Assembly (NCBI RefSeq): GCF_019710635.1
Contig: NZ_JAIFZS010000003.1
Coordinates: forward strand, 104,015-168,014
Reading direction: 5' to 3'
Source of the DNA: Mycolicibacterium xanthum
Lineage (GTDB): Bacteria; Actinomycetota; Actinomycetes; Mycobacteriales; Mycobacteriaceae
DNA length: 64,000 nucleotides
Shown: positions 51,064-62,166 of the stretch, piece after piece
How the letters are laid out: every line of letters starts with the position of its first letter
Position numbering within the stretch: the first letter of the stretch is position 1
Notes under the pieces: model-generated
Told to the model about the DNA's origin: nothing
What the model saw: the letters and a program-made list of their open reading frames with translations, nothing else
Database searches by the model: none
Program-made: the position numbers and the translations under genes

Positions 51064-51981
51064 TCATCCCAGCCGCGCCCGCGCCTGCGACAACACCGCC
51101 TCGATCCCGCACCAGGTGTCACGGACGATCTCGGCCGCCGGGCGTACCCCGGTGATCCGCGAGGACACCTGGCCGGTGTTGGCGACGCTGGCATCCATGT
51201 CGCCGCCGAAGTACAGCTCGGTGACCCGGCCCAGCAGCTCCGCCCCGGTGTCCTCCTCGGCGATGCGTGCCGCCAGACCCACGCGCAGCACCCGCATGGT
51301 CGGGTTGCCCGGGATGTCCAGCAGCACGGTGCCGGCGTCGTCGGCGGACACGATCGCGTTCTTGAAGCCGGCGTGCACACCGGCCTCCTCGCTGGCCAGC
51401 ATGCGGGTTCCCATCTGCACCCCCTCGGCGCCGAGCAGCACCGCCGCGGCCGCCGACCGGGCGTCGCAGATGCCGCCGGCGCTGATGATCGGCAGCCCGA
51501 CGCGTTCGGCGACCAGCGGCAGCAGCACCATCGTCGAGGCGCCCAGCGCCGACTTGAAACCGCCGCCCTCCACCCCCTCGACGACCAGTGCGTCGACCCC
51601 GGCATCGGCGGCCTTCTGCGCGCCCTTCAACGACCCGACGACGTGCACGACGGTCATGCCCGCGTCGTGCAGCCGGGCGGCGAACAGCGCCGGGTCGCCG
51701 GCCGAGGTGAACACGTGCCGAACCCCGGCCTCGGCGAGCACGTCGACGATCGTCGGGTCGCGCTTCCAGCCCTGGATCATCAGGTTGGCCGCCACCGGAC
51801 GGTCGGTGAGCCCACGCACCCGGCGCAGGTCCGCCCTGCCCTCGGCGGTGAGCGTCTCGATCATGCCGAGCCCGCCGCCCTCGGACACCGCCGCGGCCAA
51901 CTCCGCGCGCGCGATGAAGGTCATCGGCGCCTGCACGACGGGGAACTCGACGCCGAGCAGTTCCTGAACACGATTGGTCAC
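51064..51981 (-). CDS. Nitronate monooxygenase / 2-nitropropane dioxygenase family flavoprotein
   Basis: A 305-residue FMN-dependent TIM barrel. Opening VQELLGVEFPVVQAPMTFIA, then VEGVEGGGFKSALGASTMVL, LPIISAGGICDARSAAAAVL and LGAEGVQMGTRMLASEEAGV, the phosphate-binding half of the NMO/NPD fold. Members oxidise alkyl nitronates or reduce enoyl substrates. The catalytic His usual in class I NMOs (HxGxH region) is replaced around EGVEGGGFKS, so exact activity is open. The GTG at 51981 begins the conserved region and leaves only 27 bp to the divergent reductase start; the longer frame to 52062 would overlap it. Confidence 0.85.
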   Translation of the reverse strand: MTNRVQELLGVEFPVVQAPMTFIARAELAAAVSEGGGLGMIETLTAEGRADLRRVRGLTDRPVAANLMIQGWKRDPTIVDVLAEAGVRHVFTSAGDPALFAARLHDAGMTVVHVVGSLKGAQKAADAGVDALVVEGVEGGGFKSALGASTMVLLPLVAERVGLPIISAGGICDARSAAAAVLLGAEGVQMGTRMLASEEAGVHAGFKNAIVSADDAGTVLLDIPGNPTMRVLRVGLAARIAEEDTGAELLGRVTELYFGGDMDASVANTGQVSSRITGVRPAAEIVRDTWCGIEAVLSQARARLG

Positions 51982-52008
51982 GTCCGCAATCTTGCTACGT
52001 TCGCCGGT

Positions 52009-53076
52009 GTGTACCGGGTGATCCAGTGGGGGACAGGGGCGATCGGGACCGAGATGGTCCACACGATCCTCGACCTACAGCACGATCTGCGGCTGGTGGG
52101 GGCCAGGGTCTACACCGACGAGAAGGACGGGGTCGATCTCGGCACGCTCGTCGGGCGCGATCCCGTCGGCGTGGCCGCCACCACCGACGTGCAGGCGATC
52201 CTGGATCTGGACGCCGACTGCGTGCTGTACACGCCGCGCACCGCCCGCGTCGACGACGTGTGCGCGCTGCTGGCGTCCGGCAAGAACGTGGCCACCACCG
52301 CGTTCATGTTCCATCCGCGGCGGATGAACCCGGTCGACCGGGACCGCGTGCTGGCCGCCTGCGAGGCCGGTGGCGCCACAGTGCACGGCAGCGGGCTGAA
52401 CCCCGGAAATCTGTCGGCCGTGCTGCCGCTGGCGCTGTCGGGCATGAGCCGCACGATCGACCGGATCGCGCTGCAGGAGCGCGCCGACTGGTCGGTCTAC
52501 GAGAGCACCGGGATCACGTTCGACAACATGGGCTTCGGCCGGCCCGTCGAGTCGATCAGTCCCGACGCCACCGACTTCCTGGCGTTCAACAGCGCGATCT
52601 TCACCGAACAGGTGTGGTTCATCGCCGACGCGCTGGGGGCCGGCCTCGAGGAGGTGACGGCCACGGTCGAGGCCGTCGCGGCCGAGGCCGACCACCGGAT
52701 CTTCGACCACACGCTGGCGGCCGGGACCACGGCCGGGCAACGGTGGAACTGGACCGGGCGGCGGGGCGGGGAGGTGCTCGTCGAGATCGAGACGCTGTGG
52801 ACGGTCGGCGGCGAGTACCCCGGCCACTGGCCGGCGCCCGAACACGGATGGACCCTGACGATCGAGGGCGACCCGTCGATGCGAACCCACTTTGTCGCGC
52901 TGGCCAGCTTCAGTCGCCGCGCCGGCATGGCCGAACACGTGAGATCGGCGAACGTGGCGACTGCGATGCAGGTCCTCAACGCGGTGCCCGCGGTGTGTGC
53001 GGCGCCGCCGGGCTTCGCGACCGCTGCGTCGCTGCCGTTGATCCGCAGCCGGTCGGGGTTCCGGCGTCAGCCGTAG
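52009..53076 (+). CDS. DapB-like NAD(P)-dependent reductase family protein
   Basis: A 355-residue protein beginning VYRVIQWGTGAIGTEMVHTI, a Rossmann glycine motif (GTGAIG), with LDADCVLYTPRTARVDDVCA, GKNVATTAFMFHPR and GSGLNPGNLSAVLPLALSGM, the pattern of the dihydrodipicolinate reductase-like proteins common in mycobacteria and of 2,4-diaminopentanoate dehydrogenase. True DapB motifs are absent, so lysine synthesis is unlikely. Substrate unknown. GTG 52009; no clear RBS, so probably leaderless. Its 3' end overlaps the convergent secreted-protein gene by 10 bp. Confidence 0.82.
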   Translation: MYRVIQWGTGAIGTEMVHTILDLQHDLRLVGARVYTDEKDGVDLGTLVGRDPVGVAATTDVQAILDLDADCVLYTPRTARVDDVCALLASGKNVATTAFMFHPRRMNPVDRDRVLAACEAGGATVHGSGLNPGNLSAVLPLALSGMSRTIDRIALQERADWSVYESTGITFDNMGFGRPVESISPDATDFLAFNSAIFTEQVWFIADALGAGLEEVTATVEAVAAEADHRIFDHTLAAGTTAGQRWNWTGRRGGEVLVEIETLWTVGGEYPGHWPAPEHGWTLTIEGDPSMRTHFVALASFSRRAGMAEHVRSANVATAMQVLNAVPAVCAAPPGFATAASLPLIRSRSGFRRQP

Positions 53077-53450
53077 GTGGCCACCGAGTAGTCGGCGCTC
53101 CACGCGCCGCCGTCGCACGACAACGGCACTCCGTCCGGGGTCTGCGCGGAGCCCGTGCTGTTTTCGCACGGCGAGCGAAGCAACCGCACACCGACCAACG
53201 GGGCGACCGACACCCACTGCCGCTTCGCGTTGCATTGCAGGGTGTTGCCCGCCGCATCCGTGCCGAAGTTGTAGCGGGTCCGCTGGTTGCACTCCGCACC
53301 GAGCTGGGCCGTGTGGTCGACGAACGGAACGCAGGCCGCACCGTCGCAGGTGTTCGGCTGTGCGCCGGCGGCACCCGTTCCGGGGCCGAACGCCATCCAG
53401 GGCGCAGCGAGAAGACCACCGGCGATCGCGACCACGGCAATCCGCTTCAT
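53067..53450 (-). CDS. Small secreted cysteine-containing protein
   Basis: A 127-residue protein with a signal peptide (MKRIAVVAIAGGLLAAPWMA, cleavage near GAAGAQP). The mature ~95 residues carry six cysteines: NTCDGAACVPF, AECNQRTRYNFGTD, LQCNAKRQWV, RSPCENSTG, LSCDGGAW, which would form three disulfides. Similar small secreted proteins occur throughout mycobacteria with no known function. ATG 53450 begins the signal peptide. It is divergent from the DUF732 gene with 91 bp between them. Confidence 0.78.
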   Translation of the reverse strand: MKRIAVVAIAGGLLAAPWMAFGPGTGAAGAQPNTCDGAACVPFVDHTAQLGAECNQRTRYNFGTDAAGNTLQCNAKRQWVSVAPLVGVRLLRSPCENSTGSAQTPDGVPLSCDGGAWSADYSVATYG

Positions 53451-53541
53451 GGCGCTCAGCCTAGGTGGGTTGCCCCCCGGTGCGAGCACGGTTTGCCCGC
53501 ATTGCCCCGCCGAGGTCCGGTCGGGCGTAGGGTCTGATCCC

Positions 53542-53886
53542 ATGAAGACACTGGTGGGCGTGTTGTCGGCAGGCCTGTTGTCGGGGGCTGCGCTGCTCGC
53601 CGCCGCCCCGGCGAACGCCGACACCGTGGCGTACCTGGTCAACGTCCACGTCCGGCCCGGTTACAACTTCCCCAACGCCGAGGCCGCGCTCGGCTACGGG
53701 CAGAGCATCTGCGCGCGGGTGGCCTCGCAGATGAGCTACACCGAGCTTGTCGACCAGGTGAAGGCCGACTTCCACACCACCGACTACTACCAGGGCGCCT
53801 ACCTGATCAACCAGGCCGTCAACGAACTGTGCCCCGCGCAGATCTGGCAGTTGCGGCAGTCGGCCGCGGGCTACATCCCCACCTGA
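53542..53886 (+). CDS. DUF732-domain secreted protein
   Basis: A 114-residue exported protein. Signal peptide MKTLVGVLSAGLLSGAALLA with cleavage after PANA; the mature part AYLVNVHVRPGYNFPNAEAA, LGYGQSICARVASQMSYTEL, YYQGAYLINQAVNELCPAQI is a small helical DUF732 domain with two cysteines positioned for one disulfide. DUF732 proteins are numerous in mycobacteria and uncharacterised. ATG 53542 chosen because it begins the signal peptide. Confidence 0.87.
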   Translation: MKTLVGVLSAGLLSGAALLAAAPANADTVAYLVNVHVRPGYNFPNAEAALGYGQSICARVASQMSYTELVDQVKADFHTTDYYQGAYLINQAVNELCPAQIWQLRQSAAGYIPT

Positions 53887-53905
53887 TCCCCTACCTGACC
53901 GCCGC

Positions 53906-54376
53906 TCAGGGGCAGCTGACCTGGATCTCGAACGGCTTGGTCACCGGCTGCAGCGGGTTGGCCATGTCGACGCCCGTCGCGGTGCCGGAGATCTTGTAGG
54001 TGCTGCCGTCCTTCTCGACGGTGGCCTCTTCCTGGTTGACCCCGCTCTGGTAACCGAGCGTGACGCCGTTGACGTTGCCCAGCCCCACCGACACGACGCT
54101 GGGTGAGTCACCCTCGGACACCACCGCACCGATGCCGGTGGTCGCATCGCCGATCGCGATGTTCACGTTGCCGCCCATCGTGCTGCACACGACGGTGCCC
54201 TCGACGTTCTGATCTTGACCGTCGATGGTCACGGTGCTCGTCCCCTCGGCCGCCGCGGCCGTCGACGTGTCTCCCGACGTCGACGACTTGTCGTCCGAGG
54301 AACACCCCGACAGACCGGCGATGACCACCGCCGCGCCACCGATGGCAACGGCGATTCCGCGGGCTGAACCCTTCAT
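53906..54376 (-). CDS. LpqH-family (19 kDa antigen-like) lipoprotein
   Basis: A 156-residue lipoprotein. Lipobox VIAGLSGC, then a Ser/Thr-rich linker ([17 protein letters not shown]) as in LpqH, where such residues are glycosylated. The domain repeats the LpqH pattern: [75 protein letters not shown] and a final FEIQVSCP, with two cysteines for a disulfide. AAGGAG precedes the ATG. It is the first of two LpqH-type genes here, both on the minus strand. Confidence 0.88.
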   Translation of the reverse strand: MKGSARGIAVAIGGAAVVIAGLSGCSSDDKSSTSGDTSTAAAAEGTSTVTIDGQDQNVEGTVVCSTMGGNVNIAIGDATTGIGAVVSEGDSPSVVSVGLGNVNGVTLGYQSGVNQEEATVEKDGSTYKISGTATGVDMANPLQPVTKPFEIQVSCP

Positions 54377-54502
54377 CACGGCTCTCCTTCGTGTCGTGTG
54401 ATCGCCGGTTCGGCGGATCATCTCCAGCAGTATGGTTGGCCGGTTCGCCGCGCCGAGGCCGATTCCGCGAAAATCGGGATTTGCTGATAGGTCGCTGTCC
54501 GG

Positions 54503-56229
<1,727 letters not shown>

Positions 56230-56263
56230 CCTGCAACGTCTTAGACGCGTGCACAATAAGAGC

Positions 56264-57514
56264 ATGACGACCGCCGCCGAACCGCAGTCACTGCTGCTTC
56301 AGGTGCTCGACCCGGCCCACCGGGCCGATCCGTATCCGTACTACCGGCGGATCCGCGAGCACGGCCCGGTGCAGCTGCCGGAGAACAACCTGACCGTATT
56401 CTCCTCCTTCGCGCACTGCGAGGAGGTGCTCACGCACCCGGCCTCGTGTTCCGACCGGCTGAAGTCGACCGTCGCCCAGCGGATGGTTGCCGACGGTGCC
56501 GCGGCCCGCCCATTCGGCGAGCCGGGCTTCCTGTTCCTCGATCCGCCCGACCACACCCGGCTGCGCCGACTGGTCAGTAAGGCGTTCGTGCCCAAGGTGA
56601 TCAGGGCGCTCGAACCCGACATCGCCGCGCTGGTGGATTCGCTGCTGCGCGACGCCGACGGCGGCTTCGAGGTGATCAGCGGGCTGGCCTACCCGCTGCC
56701 GGTCGCGGTGATCTGCCGGCTGCTCGGTGTTCCGCTGGAGGACGAGCCGCAGTTCAGCGCGGCCTCGGCGCTGCTGGCCCAGTCGCTGGACCCGTTCGTC
56801 AGCGTCACGGGCTCGGCCGGCGACGGGTTCGAGGAGCGCATCGAGGCGGGGCTGTGGCTGCGCGAGTATCTGCGCGGGCTGATCGCCCGCCGGCGACGCG
56901 ACCCGGGCGAGGACCTGATGTCGGGGCTGATCCACGTCGAAGAGTCCGGTGACCAACTCACCGAGGAGGAGATCGTCGCGACGTGCAACCTGCTGCTGAT
57001 CGCGGGCCACGAGACGACGGTCAACCTGATCGCCAATGCGACGCTGGCGCTGCTGCGGCACCCGCAGCAGTGGGCGGCCCTGGCCGCCGATCCGGGCCGG
57101 GTCGGCCCGGTGATCGAGGAGACGCTGCGCTACGACCCGCCGGTGCAGCTGGTCGGCCGGATCGCGGGGGAGGACATGACGATCGGGGGCGAGCGAAGCG
57201 ACGGGGGAAACGGCACGGGCGGCGTGTCGATCCCCAAGGGCGACAACATGTTACTGCTGCTGGCCGCGGCGCACCGCGACCCCCAGCTGGCCGACCGGCC
57301 CGACGAGTTCGACCCGGACCGCGAAACCATCCGGCACCTCGGGTTCGGCAAGGGCCCGCACTTCTGCCTCGGCGCGCCGCTGGCCCGGCTGGAGGCCACC
57401 GTCGCGCTCACCGCACTGGTGTCGCGCTTTCCGGACGCCGAGCCGGCCGCCGAGCCGACATACAAACAGAACGTCACGCTGCGCGGCATGGCGGAGCTGC
57501 AGCTGGCGCTGTGA
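56264..57514 (+). CDS. Cytochrome P450
   Basis: A 416-residue bacterial class I P450. I-helix oxygen motif LLIAGHETTVNLIAN, ExxR in EETLRYDPPVQL, and heme loop FGKGPHFCLGAPLARLE with axial Cys368. It needs a ferredoxin and reductase, none of which is adjacent. Substrate unknown. Odd: around residues 308-321, between the DMTIGG strand and VSIPKGDN, there is a Gly-rich insert (GERSDGGNGTGG) encoded by the word GCGAGCGAAGCGACGGGG, a short sequence reminiscent of dispersed mycobacterial repeats. ATG 56264, about 34 bp after tgt. Confidence 0.92.
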   Translation: MTTAAEPQSLLLQVLDPAHRADPYPYYRRIREHGPVQLPENNLTVFSSFAHCEEVLTHPASCSDRLKSTVAQRMVADGAAARPFGEPGFLFLDPPDHTRLRRLVSKAFVPKVIRALEPDIAALVDSLLRDADGGFEVISGLAYPLPVAVICRLLGVPLEDEPQFSAASALLAQSLDPFVSVTGSAGDGFEERIEAGLWLREYLRGLIARRRRDPGEDLMSGLIHVEESGDQLTEEEIVATCNLLLIAGHETTVNLIANATLALLRHPQQWAALAADPGRVGPVIEETLRYDPPVQLVGRIAGEDMTIGGERSDGGNGTGGVSIPKGDNMLLLLAAAHRDPQLADRPDEFDPDRETIRHLGFGKGPHFCLGAPLARLEATVALTALVSRFPDAEPAAEPTYKQNVTLRGMAELQLAL

Positions 57515-57517
57515 CGG

Positions 57518-58891
57518 TCAGCCGGCGAGTTCGGCGATGACCGCCTGTGCGGCACGCTCGCCCGCCTCGACCGCGCCCTCCATGTAGGCGCTCCAGTGGG
57601 TGGCGGTGTCCGTGCCGGCCCAGTGGATGGCGCCGATCGGCGCGGACAGCGCCGAACCGTAGCTGGTCCACACCAGCGGCCCGCAGTTGGCGTTGTAACA
57701 GCCGCGGGTCCACTGCCGGTCGGCCCACTCGCCGTCGACGTAGAACTCCGGCCGGGCCGCCCGGTCGCCGAAGTGGCGCACCAGCTCAGCCGTCAACGCC
57801 GCCCGTCGCTCGTCGGTCGGCAGCCGGCCGTAGGTGCGGGCCTGCTCGCCCTCCAGGAAGAGCAGGATCACCCCGTGGTCGTCGCCGGGTATGCAGGTGT
57901 CGTTGGACATCCGGGCCGGCCCGACGTCGGAGATCAGCTGGCCGTTGAGGCCGTCCGCCCGCCAGAACGGTTCGTCGTAGACGAAGAACGCCTTCATCGC
58001 CGACGCGTTCGGTGTGCGCTGGGTGAGCTGATCCCGCACACCGGGAAGCGGCGGGTCGTACATGATGCGGCCCGCCAGCGTCGGTGACAGCGTGACGATC
58101 ACCCGGCGGCCGTGCGCGACCACGCCGCCGCGGCAGTGCACGCTCACCCTGTCCGGGCCGTGCTCGATGAGCAACACGGGTGCGTCGAGAACGAGATGGT
58201 CGGCGATCAGCGCGGCCAGCCGGTTCGGGATCTCGCCGGTGCCGCCGACGAAGCGGGTGGTCTGGGCGCCGCCCTCGGATTCGGCGAACAGCTCGGAGGT
58301 GACCCCGCAGGTCTGGATCGTGAAGAGCAGGTGCAGGAACGACACCTCGACGGTGGGTACCGCGAGGATCCCGACCGTGCAGATCTCCAGTAGCGTGCGG
58401 GCCACCGGCGAAAGGCCCTGCCCGTCATACCAGGCGCCCGCGGTGATGGCGTCCCATTCCGCGGCGCGCGGGGCCCGCCACGGGGCATCCGGCGGCACCT
58501 CGGCGGCGAGCTCGTCGAGCAGCCGGAACACTTTCTCCAGCTCGGCCAGCTCGCCGCGGAACCGGGCGTGAAACTCGTTCTCCCGCAACACACCCGAGCC
58601 GACCAGCTGATACGACGTCTCGCCCTGATCGTACTGCGGGTAGGTCTGCACACCGAGTTCCTCGGCCAGGGCGAACATCCGGTGATGGGTGTCGCCGATC
58701 CACTGCGCGCCCAGCTCCACCGGTAGTCCCGGTGCCACCTCCTCGGTCAGGATCCGGCCGCCGACGCGCTGGTCGGCCTCCAGCACCAGCGGGGTCAGGC
58801 CGGCCGCGAGCACCGTGCGGGCGGCGATCAGCCCGGAGATCCCGGCGCCGACGATGACGACGTCCGCCTCATGGGTCGCTGCAGTTGCCAT
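57518..58891 (-). CDS. Flavin monoamine oxidase family protein
   Basis: A 457-residue FAD amine oxidase. Dinucleotide motif DVVIVGAGISGLIAARTVLA, then GRILTEE and LGAQWIGDTHHRM; the C-terminal FAD-binding end is HWAGTDTATHWSAYMEGAVE. CYNANCGPLVWTSYG resembles the region with the flavin-linking Cys of MAO, though covalent attachment is not certain. It would oxidise primary amines or polyamines to aldehydes with hydrogen peroxide. Convergent with the P450 gene, 3 bp apart. ATG 58891; a GTG three codons earlier is possible. Confidence 0.9.
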   Translation of the reverse strand: MATAATHEADVVIVGAGISGLIAARTVLAAGLTPLVLEADQRVGGRILTEEVAPGLPVELGAQWIGDTHHRMFALAEELGVQTYPQYDQGETSYQLVGSGVLRENEFHARFRGELAELEKVFRLLDELAAEVPPDAPWRAPRAAEWDAITAGAWYDGQGLSPVARTLLEICTVGILAVPTVEVSFLHLLFTIQTCGVTSELFAESEGGAQTTRFVGGTGEIPNRLAALIADHLVLDAPVLLIEHGPDRVSVHCRGGVVAHGRRVIVTLSPTLAGRIMYDPPLPGVRDQLTQRTPNASAMKAFFVYDEPFWRADGLNGQLISDVGPARMSNDTCIPGDDHGVILLFLEGEQARTYGRLPTDERRAALTAELVRHFGDRAARPEFYVDGEWADRQWTRGCYNANCGPLVWTSYGSALSAPIGAIHWAGTDTATHWSAYMEGAVEAGERAAQAVIAELAG

Positions 58892-58904
58892 GGCGGCCAC
58901 TGTC

Positions 58905-59801
58905 TCACGGCACCGGGGCGTCCGGCCGGAATATCCAGGGGGAGCGCGGCAACCGGGCCGGGTCGAACTCGCCGAGCATCCCGTCGACCGAGTGTGCCGA
59001 GTAGCCCAGTGAATCGGCGATCAGGCGCAGCGCATCGGCCACGCCGATCTCGGCCAGCGTCACCGCGCCGTCGCGTTTGGCCAGCCGGGCTCCGTCGCCG
59101 TTGAGCACCAGCGGCACATGGGCGTACACCGGTTCCGGATGGCCCAGCAGCCGCGCCAGGTAGGCCTGCCGGGGCGACGACGCCAGCAGGTCGTCCCCGC
59201 GGACCACCTGGTCGATCCCGGAGGCGGCGTCGTCGACCACCACCGCCAGGTTGTAGGCGGGCACCCCGTCGCCGCGGCGCACCACGAAGTCGTCGACCAG
59301 GCCGGTGTAGTCGCCGTGCAGCAGGTCACGCACGGTGTACTCGGTGGTGTCGGTGCGTAACCGCAACGCCGGGGGGCGCCCGGTCTCGCGCCCGCGTTGG
59401 GCGCGTTGCTCGTCGGTCAACTCGCGGCAGGTCCCCGGATAGGCCCCCTGCGGGGCGTGCGGGGCCCGCGGCGCCGCAGCGATATCCCTTCTGGTGCAAT
59501 AACATTCGAACAGCAGCCCGCGGCCGGCGAGGTCGTCGACGACGCTGTCGTAACGCTCGGGATGGCTGGTCTGCCAGGCGGCCGGTTCGTCCCAGGTCAG
59601 GCCCAGCGCCGCGAGGTCGGCGAGCTGGCGTTCGGCGATGTCGCCGTGGGTGCGGTCATCGAGGTCCTCGACCCGCATCAGGAACCGCCGGCCGGTGGCA
59701 CGGGCGAACAGCCACGCCAGCACGGCGGTGCGCAGGTTGCCGATGTGCAGATCCGCCGACGGGCTCGGCGCGAACCTGCCTGCGCCGGGCGGGATCGTCA
59801 C
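58905..59801 (-). CDS. gluQ: Glutamyl-queuosine tRNA(Asp) synthetase GluQ
   Basis: A 298-residue GluRS paralogue without the anticodon-binding domain. Class I HIGH-like motif at residues 19-22 ([16 protein letters not shown]), KMSKS-like LAKRDG near the end of the catalytic core, and the zinc set of E. coli GluQ (YadB): CYC...Y-x3-C (FECYCTRRD and AYPGTC). It attaches glutamate to the cyclopentenediol of queuosine 34 in tRNA-Asp. Presence beside tgt argues that this strain makes queuosine tRNA, presumably by salvage. Start GTG 59801; ends 13 bp before the amine oxidase start. Confidence 0.9.
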   Translation of the reverse strand: MTIPPGAGRFAPSPSADLHIGNLRTAVLAWLFARATGRRFLMRVEDLDDRTHGDIAERQLADLAALGLTWDEPAAWQTSHPERYDSVVDDLAGRGLLFECYCTRRDIAAAPRAPHAPQGAYPGTCRELTDEQRAQRGRETGRPPALRLRTDTTEYTVRDLLHGDYTGLVDDFVVRRGDGVPAYNLAVVVDDAASGIDQVVRGDDLLASSPRQAYLARLLGHPEPVYAHVPLVLNGDGARLAKRDGAVTLAEIGVADALRLIADSLGYSAHSVDGMLGEFDPARLPRSPWIFRPDAPVP

Positions 59802-59806
59802 GCGGT

Positions 59807-61129
59807 TCAGGCTAGTAGGGCCAGCACGTCGGTCAGCGCCGAGCAGAACCAGTCCACGTCGGAAGGGGAGAACACCAGCGGCGGGCGGATCTTGAGCACC
59901 TGGCCCTCGCTGCCGCAGACCGAGATCAGCACCCGTCGCTCCCGTAGTTCGTTGACCAGCCGGCGTGCGGTGGTCCGGTCGGGTGTCCCGGTCTCGGGGT
60001 CGGAGATCTCGACGCCGATGTAGAGGCCCGAACCGCGGACGTCGCCGATGCGCGGATCGCCGATCGCGGAGACGCCCTCGCGCAGCGCGGCCCCGACGTC
60101 GCGGGCGTTGCCCAGCAGGCCGTCGTCGGCGATGACGTCGAGCACCGCCCAGGCCGCCGCCATCGACACCGGATTGCCGGCGAAGGTGTTGAAGTACGGC
60201 ACCCCGGTCGCGAACGGGGCGATCACCTCCGAGCGGCCCACCATCGCGGCCACCGGTAGTCCGTTGCCCATCGGCTTGCCCATCGTGACCAGGTCGGGTG
60301 TGACGTGATGGCGCTGGAATCCCCACGTGGTGTCGCCGGTCCTGGCGAAGCCGGGCTGCACCTCGTCGGCCAGGAACACCCCGCCGTGCCCCCGCACCAC
60401 GTCGACCGCCGGGCCCAGCACGTCGGGCGTGGCGTACACGCCGTCGGAGGAGAAGATGGTGTCGAGGACCAGCGCGCTGACCCCGTGCCCGGCCGCTTTT
60501 AGCTCGTCGGCGGCGCGGGCCACGTCGGCGGCGAAGCGCTCGGCGAGCTCGCCGGCGGGCACCCGGTAGCTGTCCGGCGGCGCCACCGTGCGGACGTGAT
60601 CGCCGATCGTCGTCGCCCCGCCCAGCGACGGCGAGATCGCGGTCACCGCAGCTGTGTTCCCGTGGTAGGCATCGGCGGTGATGACGACACCGCGCGCACC
60701 GGTGAACGTCTCGGCCACCCGCAGGGCCAGGTCGTTGGCCTCGGATCCGGTGCATGCGTACATCACCTGGTCCAGGGCGCCGGGCATGGTCGCCAGCAGC
60801 CGCTCGGAGTAGTCCACGATTCCGCCGTGCAGGTATCGGGTGTGGGTGTTCAGCGTGGCCATCTGGCGGGTCACCGCCTCGGTCACCCGGGGTTCGCAGT
60901 GTCCGACGCTGGCGACGTTGTTGTAGCCGTCGAGGTATTCGAGCCCGTCGGCGTCGTACAGGTGCGCGCCGAGGCCGCGCACGATGTGCACCGGCCGCTG
61001 GTAGAACAGCCGGTTGGCCGGGCCGAGCAGTCGCTGGCGCGCGGCGATCAGCGGCTCGGCGCCGTCGGCGGCGCCGGGCCGGTAGCTGTTGGAGTCCATG
61101 ATGTTCGAGAAGGCCTTGGAAAATGACAT
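59807..61129 (-). CDS. Class III PLP aminotransferase-like protein, probable phospho-lyase
   Basis: A 440-residue class III PLP enzyme. It has [55 protein letters not shown] and the PLP lysine in [26 protein letters not shown] and the EVQPGFAR form are those of the AGXT2-like phospho-lyases (ethanolamine phosphate or 5-phosphohydroxylysine lyase). The divergent APH-fold kinase fits as the enzyme that first phosphorylates the amino alcohol. GGGG upstream supports ATG 61129; ATG 61099 is the alternative. Gene ends 5 bp before gluQ, so the two may be cotranscribed. Confidence 0.85.
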   Translation of the reverse strand: MSFSKAFSNIMDSNSYRPGAADGAEPLIAARQRLLGPANRLFYQRPVHIVRGLGAHLYDADGLEYLDGYNNVASVGHCEPRVTEAVTRQMATLNTHTRYLHGGIVDYSERLLATMPGALDQVMYACTGSEANDLALRVAETFTGARGVVITADAYHGNTAAVTAISPSLGGATTIGDHVRTVAPPDSYRVPAGELAERFAADVARAADELKAAGHGVSALVLDTIFSSDGVYATPDVLGPAVDVVRGHGGVFLADEVQPGFARTGDTTWGFQRHHVTPDLVTMGKPMGNGLPVAAMVGRSEVIAPFATGVPYFNTFAGNPVSMAAAWAVLDVIADDGLLGNARDVGAALREGVSAIGDPRIGDVRGSGLYIGVEISDPETGTPDRTTARRLVNELRERRVLISVCGSEGQVLKIRPPLVFSPSDVDWFCSALTDVLALLA

Positions 61130-61175
61130 CGACCCCAGTCTGCTGTATCGCGGGTGCTCGTTCAGACTTGTGCAG

Positions 61176-62162
61176 ATGTCCGGACTGCCGCCCGACCACG
61201 AGAACTACGCCCGCGCCGCGCTGCCCGCCTACGGGCATCGCCCCGACGCGGAGTTGCGCCTGCTCAGTCTGTCGGAGAACGCCACCTACCTGGTGGGCGG
61301 CGACGCGCCGATGGTGCTGCGGGTGCACCGGCCCGGCTACCACTCACTGGACGCGATCCGCTCCGAGCTGGACTGGATGGCCGCGCTGCGCACCGAAACC
61401 GAGGTGGCAACCCCCGAGCTGATCCCCGCCGCCGACGGCTCGGACGTGGTGGCGGCCGTGGTGGGGGACGGCATGCTGCACGTCGACGCGGTGACGTTCA
61501 TCGCAGGCTGCACCGCCGAGGAGAACCCGGAGGCGGTCGGATTCGACGAGCTCGGCCGGCTCAGCGCGCACATGCACGACCACGTCGAGCGGTGGACCGC
61601 GCCGGACTACTTCACCCGGTTCCGGTGGGATGTCGAGGCGACGCTCGGCCCGCACGCCCGGTGGGGCAACTGGCGGGAGGCCCCCGGCCTGACCCGGGAC
61701 GGGGTGGCCGTGGTGGAACGTGCGGCCTCGGCGGTCGCGGCGTCGCTGACGGAGTTCGGGCAGGGACCCGACCGGTTCGGGCTGATCCATGCCGATCTGC
61801 GGATGGCCAATCTGATGATCGGCGAGTCGGCCGGGATCACCGTCATCGACTTCGACGACTGCGGCTGGTCCTGGCATCTGGCCGATCTCGGCGCGGTGGT
61901 GTCGTTCATCGAGGACACCCCGGAGGCCGAGCGGATGATCGTCGACTGGCTGCGCGGCTACCGCGAGGTCCGCGCGATACCGGCCGGCCATGTGGGGATG
62001 ATCCCGACGTTCGTGATGCTGCGCCGGATGATGCTGACCGCGTGGGTGGCCTCGCACGCCGACGCCGACGCCGCGATCGCGTTCACCGACGGGTTCGCCG
62101 TGGGCACCGTCGAACTGGCCGAGCGCTATCTGAGCGACCGGAGCTGGATGCGCTACGAGTAG
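61176..62162 (+). CDS. APH/homoserine kinase-like phosphotransferase (hydroxylysine kinase-like)
   Basis: A 328-residue kinase of the APH fold. N-lobe [20 protein letters not shown] and [20 protein letters not shown], catalytic Brenner motif [13 protein letters not shown] and metal-binding [17 protein letters not shown]. Such kinases occur next to, or fused with, class III phospho-lyases and act on hydroxylysine, ethanolamine or related amino alcohols. ATG 61176 starts at the conserved [19 protein letters not shown] region; earlier ATGs (61089-61101) would overlap the divergent gene. Ends 4 bp before the LLM gene on the other strand. Confidence 0.83.
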   Translation: MSGLPPDHENYARAALPAYGHRPDAELRLLSLSENATYLVGGDAPMVLRVHRPGYHSLDAIRSELDWMAALRTETEVATPELIPAADGSDVVAAVVGDGMLHVDAVTFIAGCTAEENPEAVGFDELGRLSAHMHDHVERWTAPDYFTRFRWDVEATLGPHARWGNWREAPGLTRDGVAVVERAASAVAASLTEFGQGPDRFGLIHADLRMANLMIGESAGITVIDFDDCGWSWHLADLGAVVSFIEDTPEAERMIVDWLRGYREVRAIPAGHVGMIPTFVMLRRMMLTAWVASHADADAAIAFTDGFAVGTVELAERYLSDRSWMRYE

Positions 62163-62166
62163 GGCC

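Noticed and set aside
59802..61343. A long minus-strand extension upstream of gluQ
   Set aside because: It overlaps the aminotransferase gene in another frame, and the synthetase begins with its HIGH-region strand at 59801.
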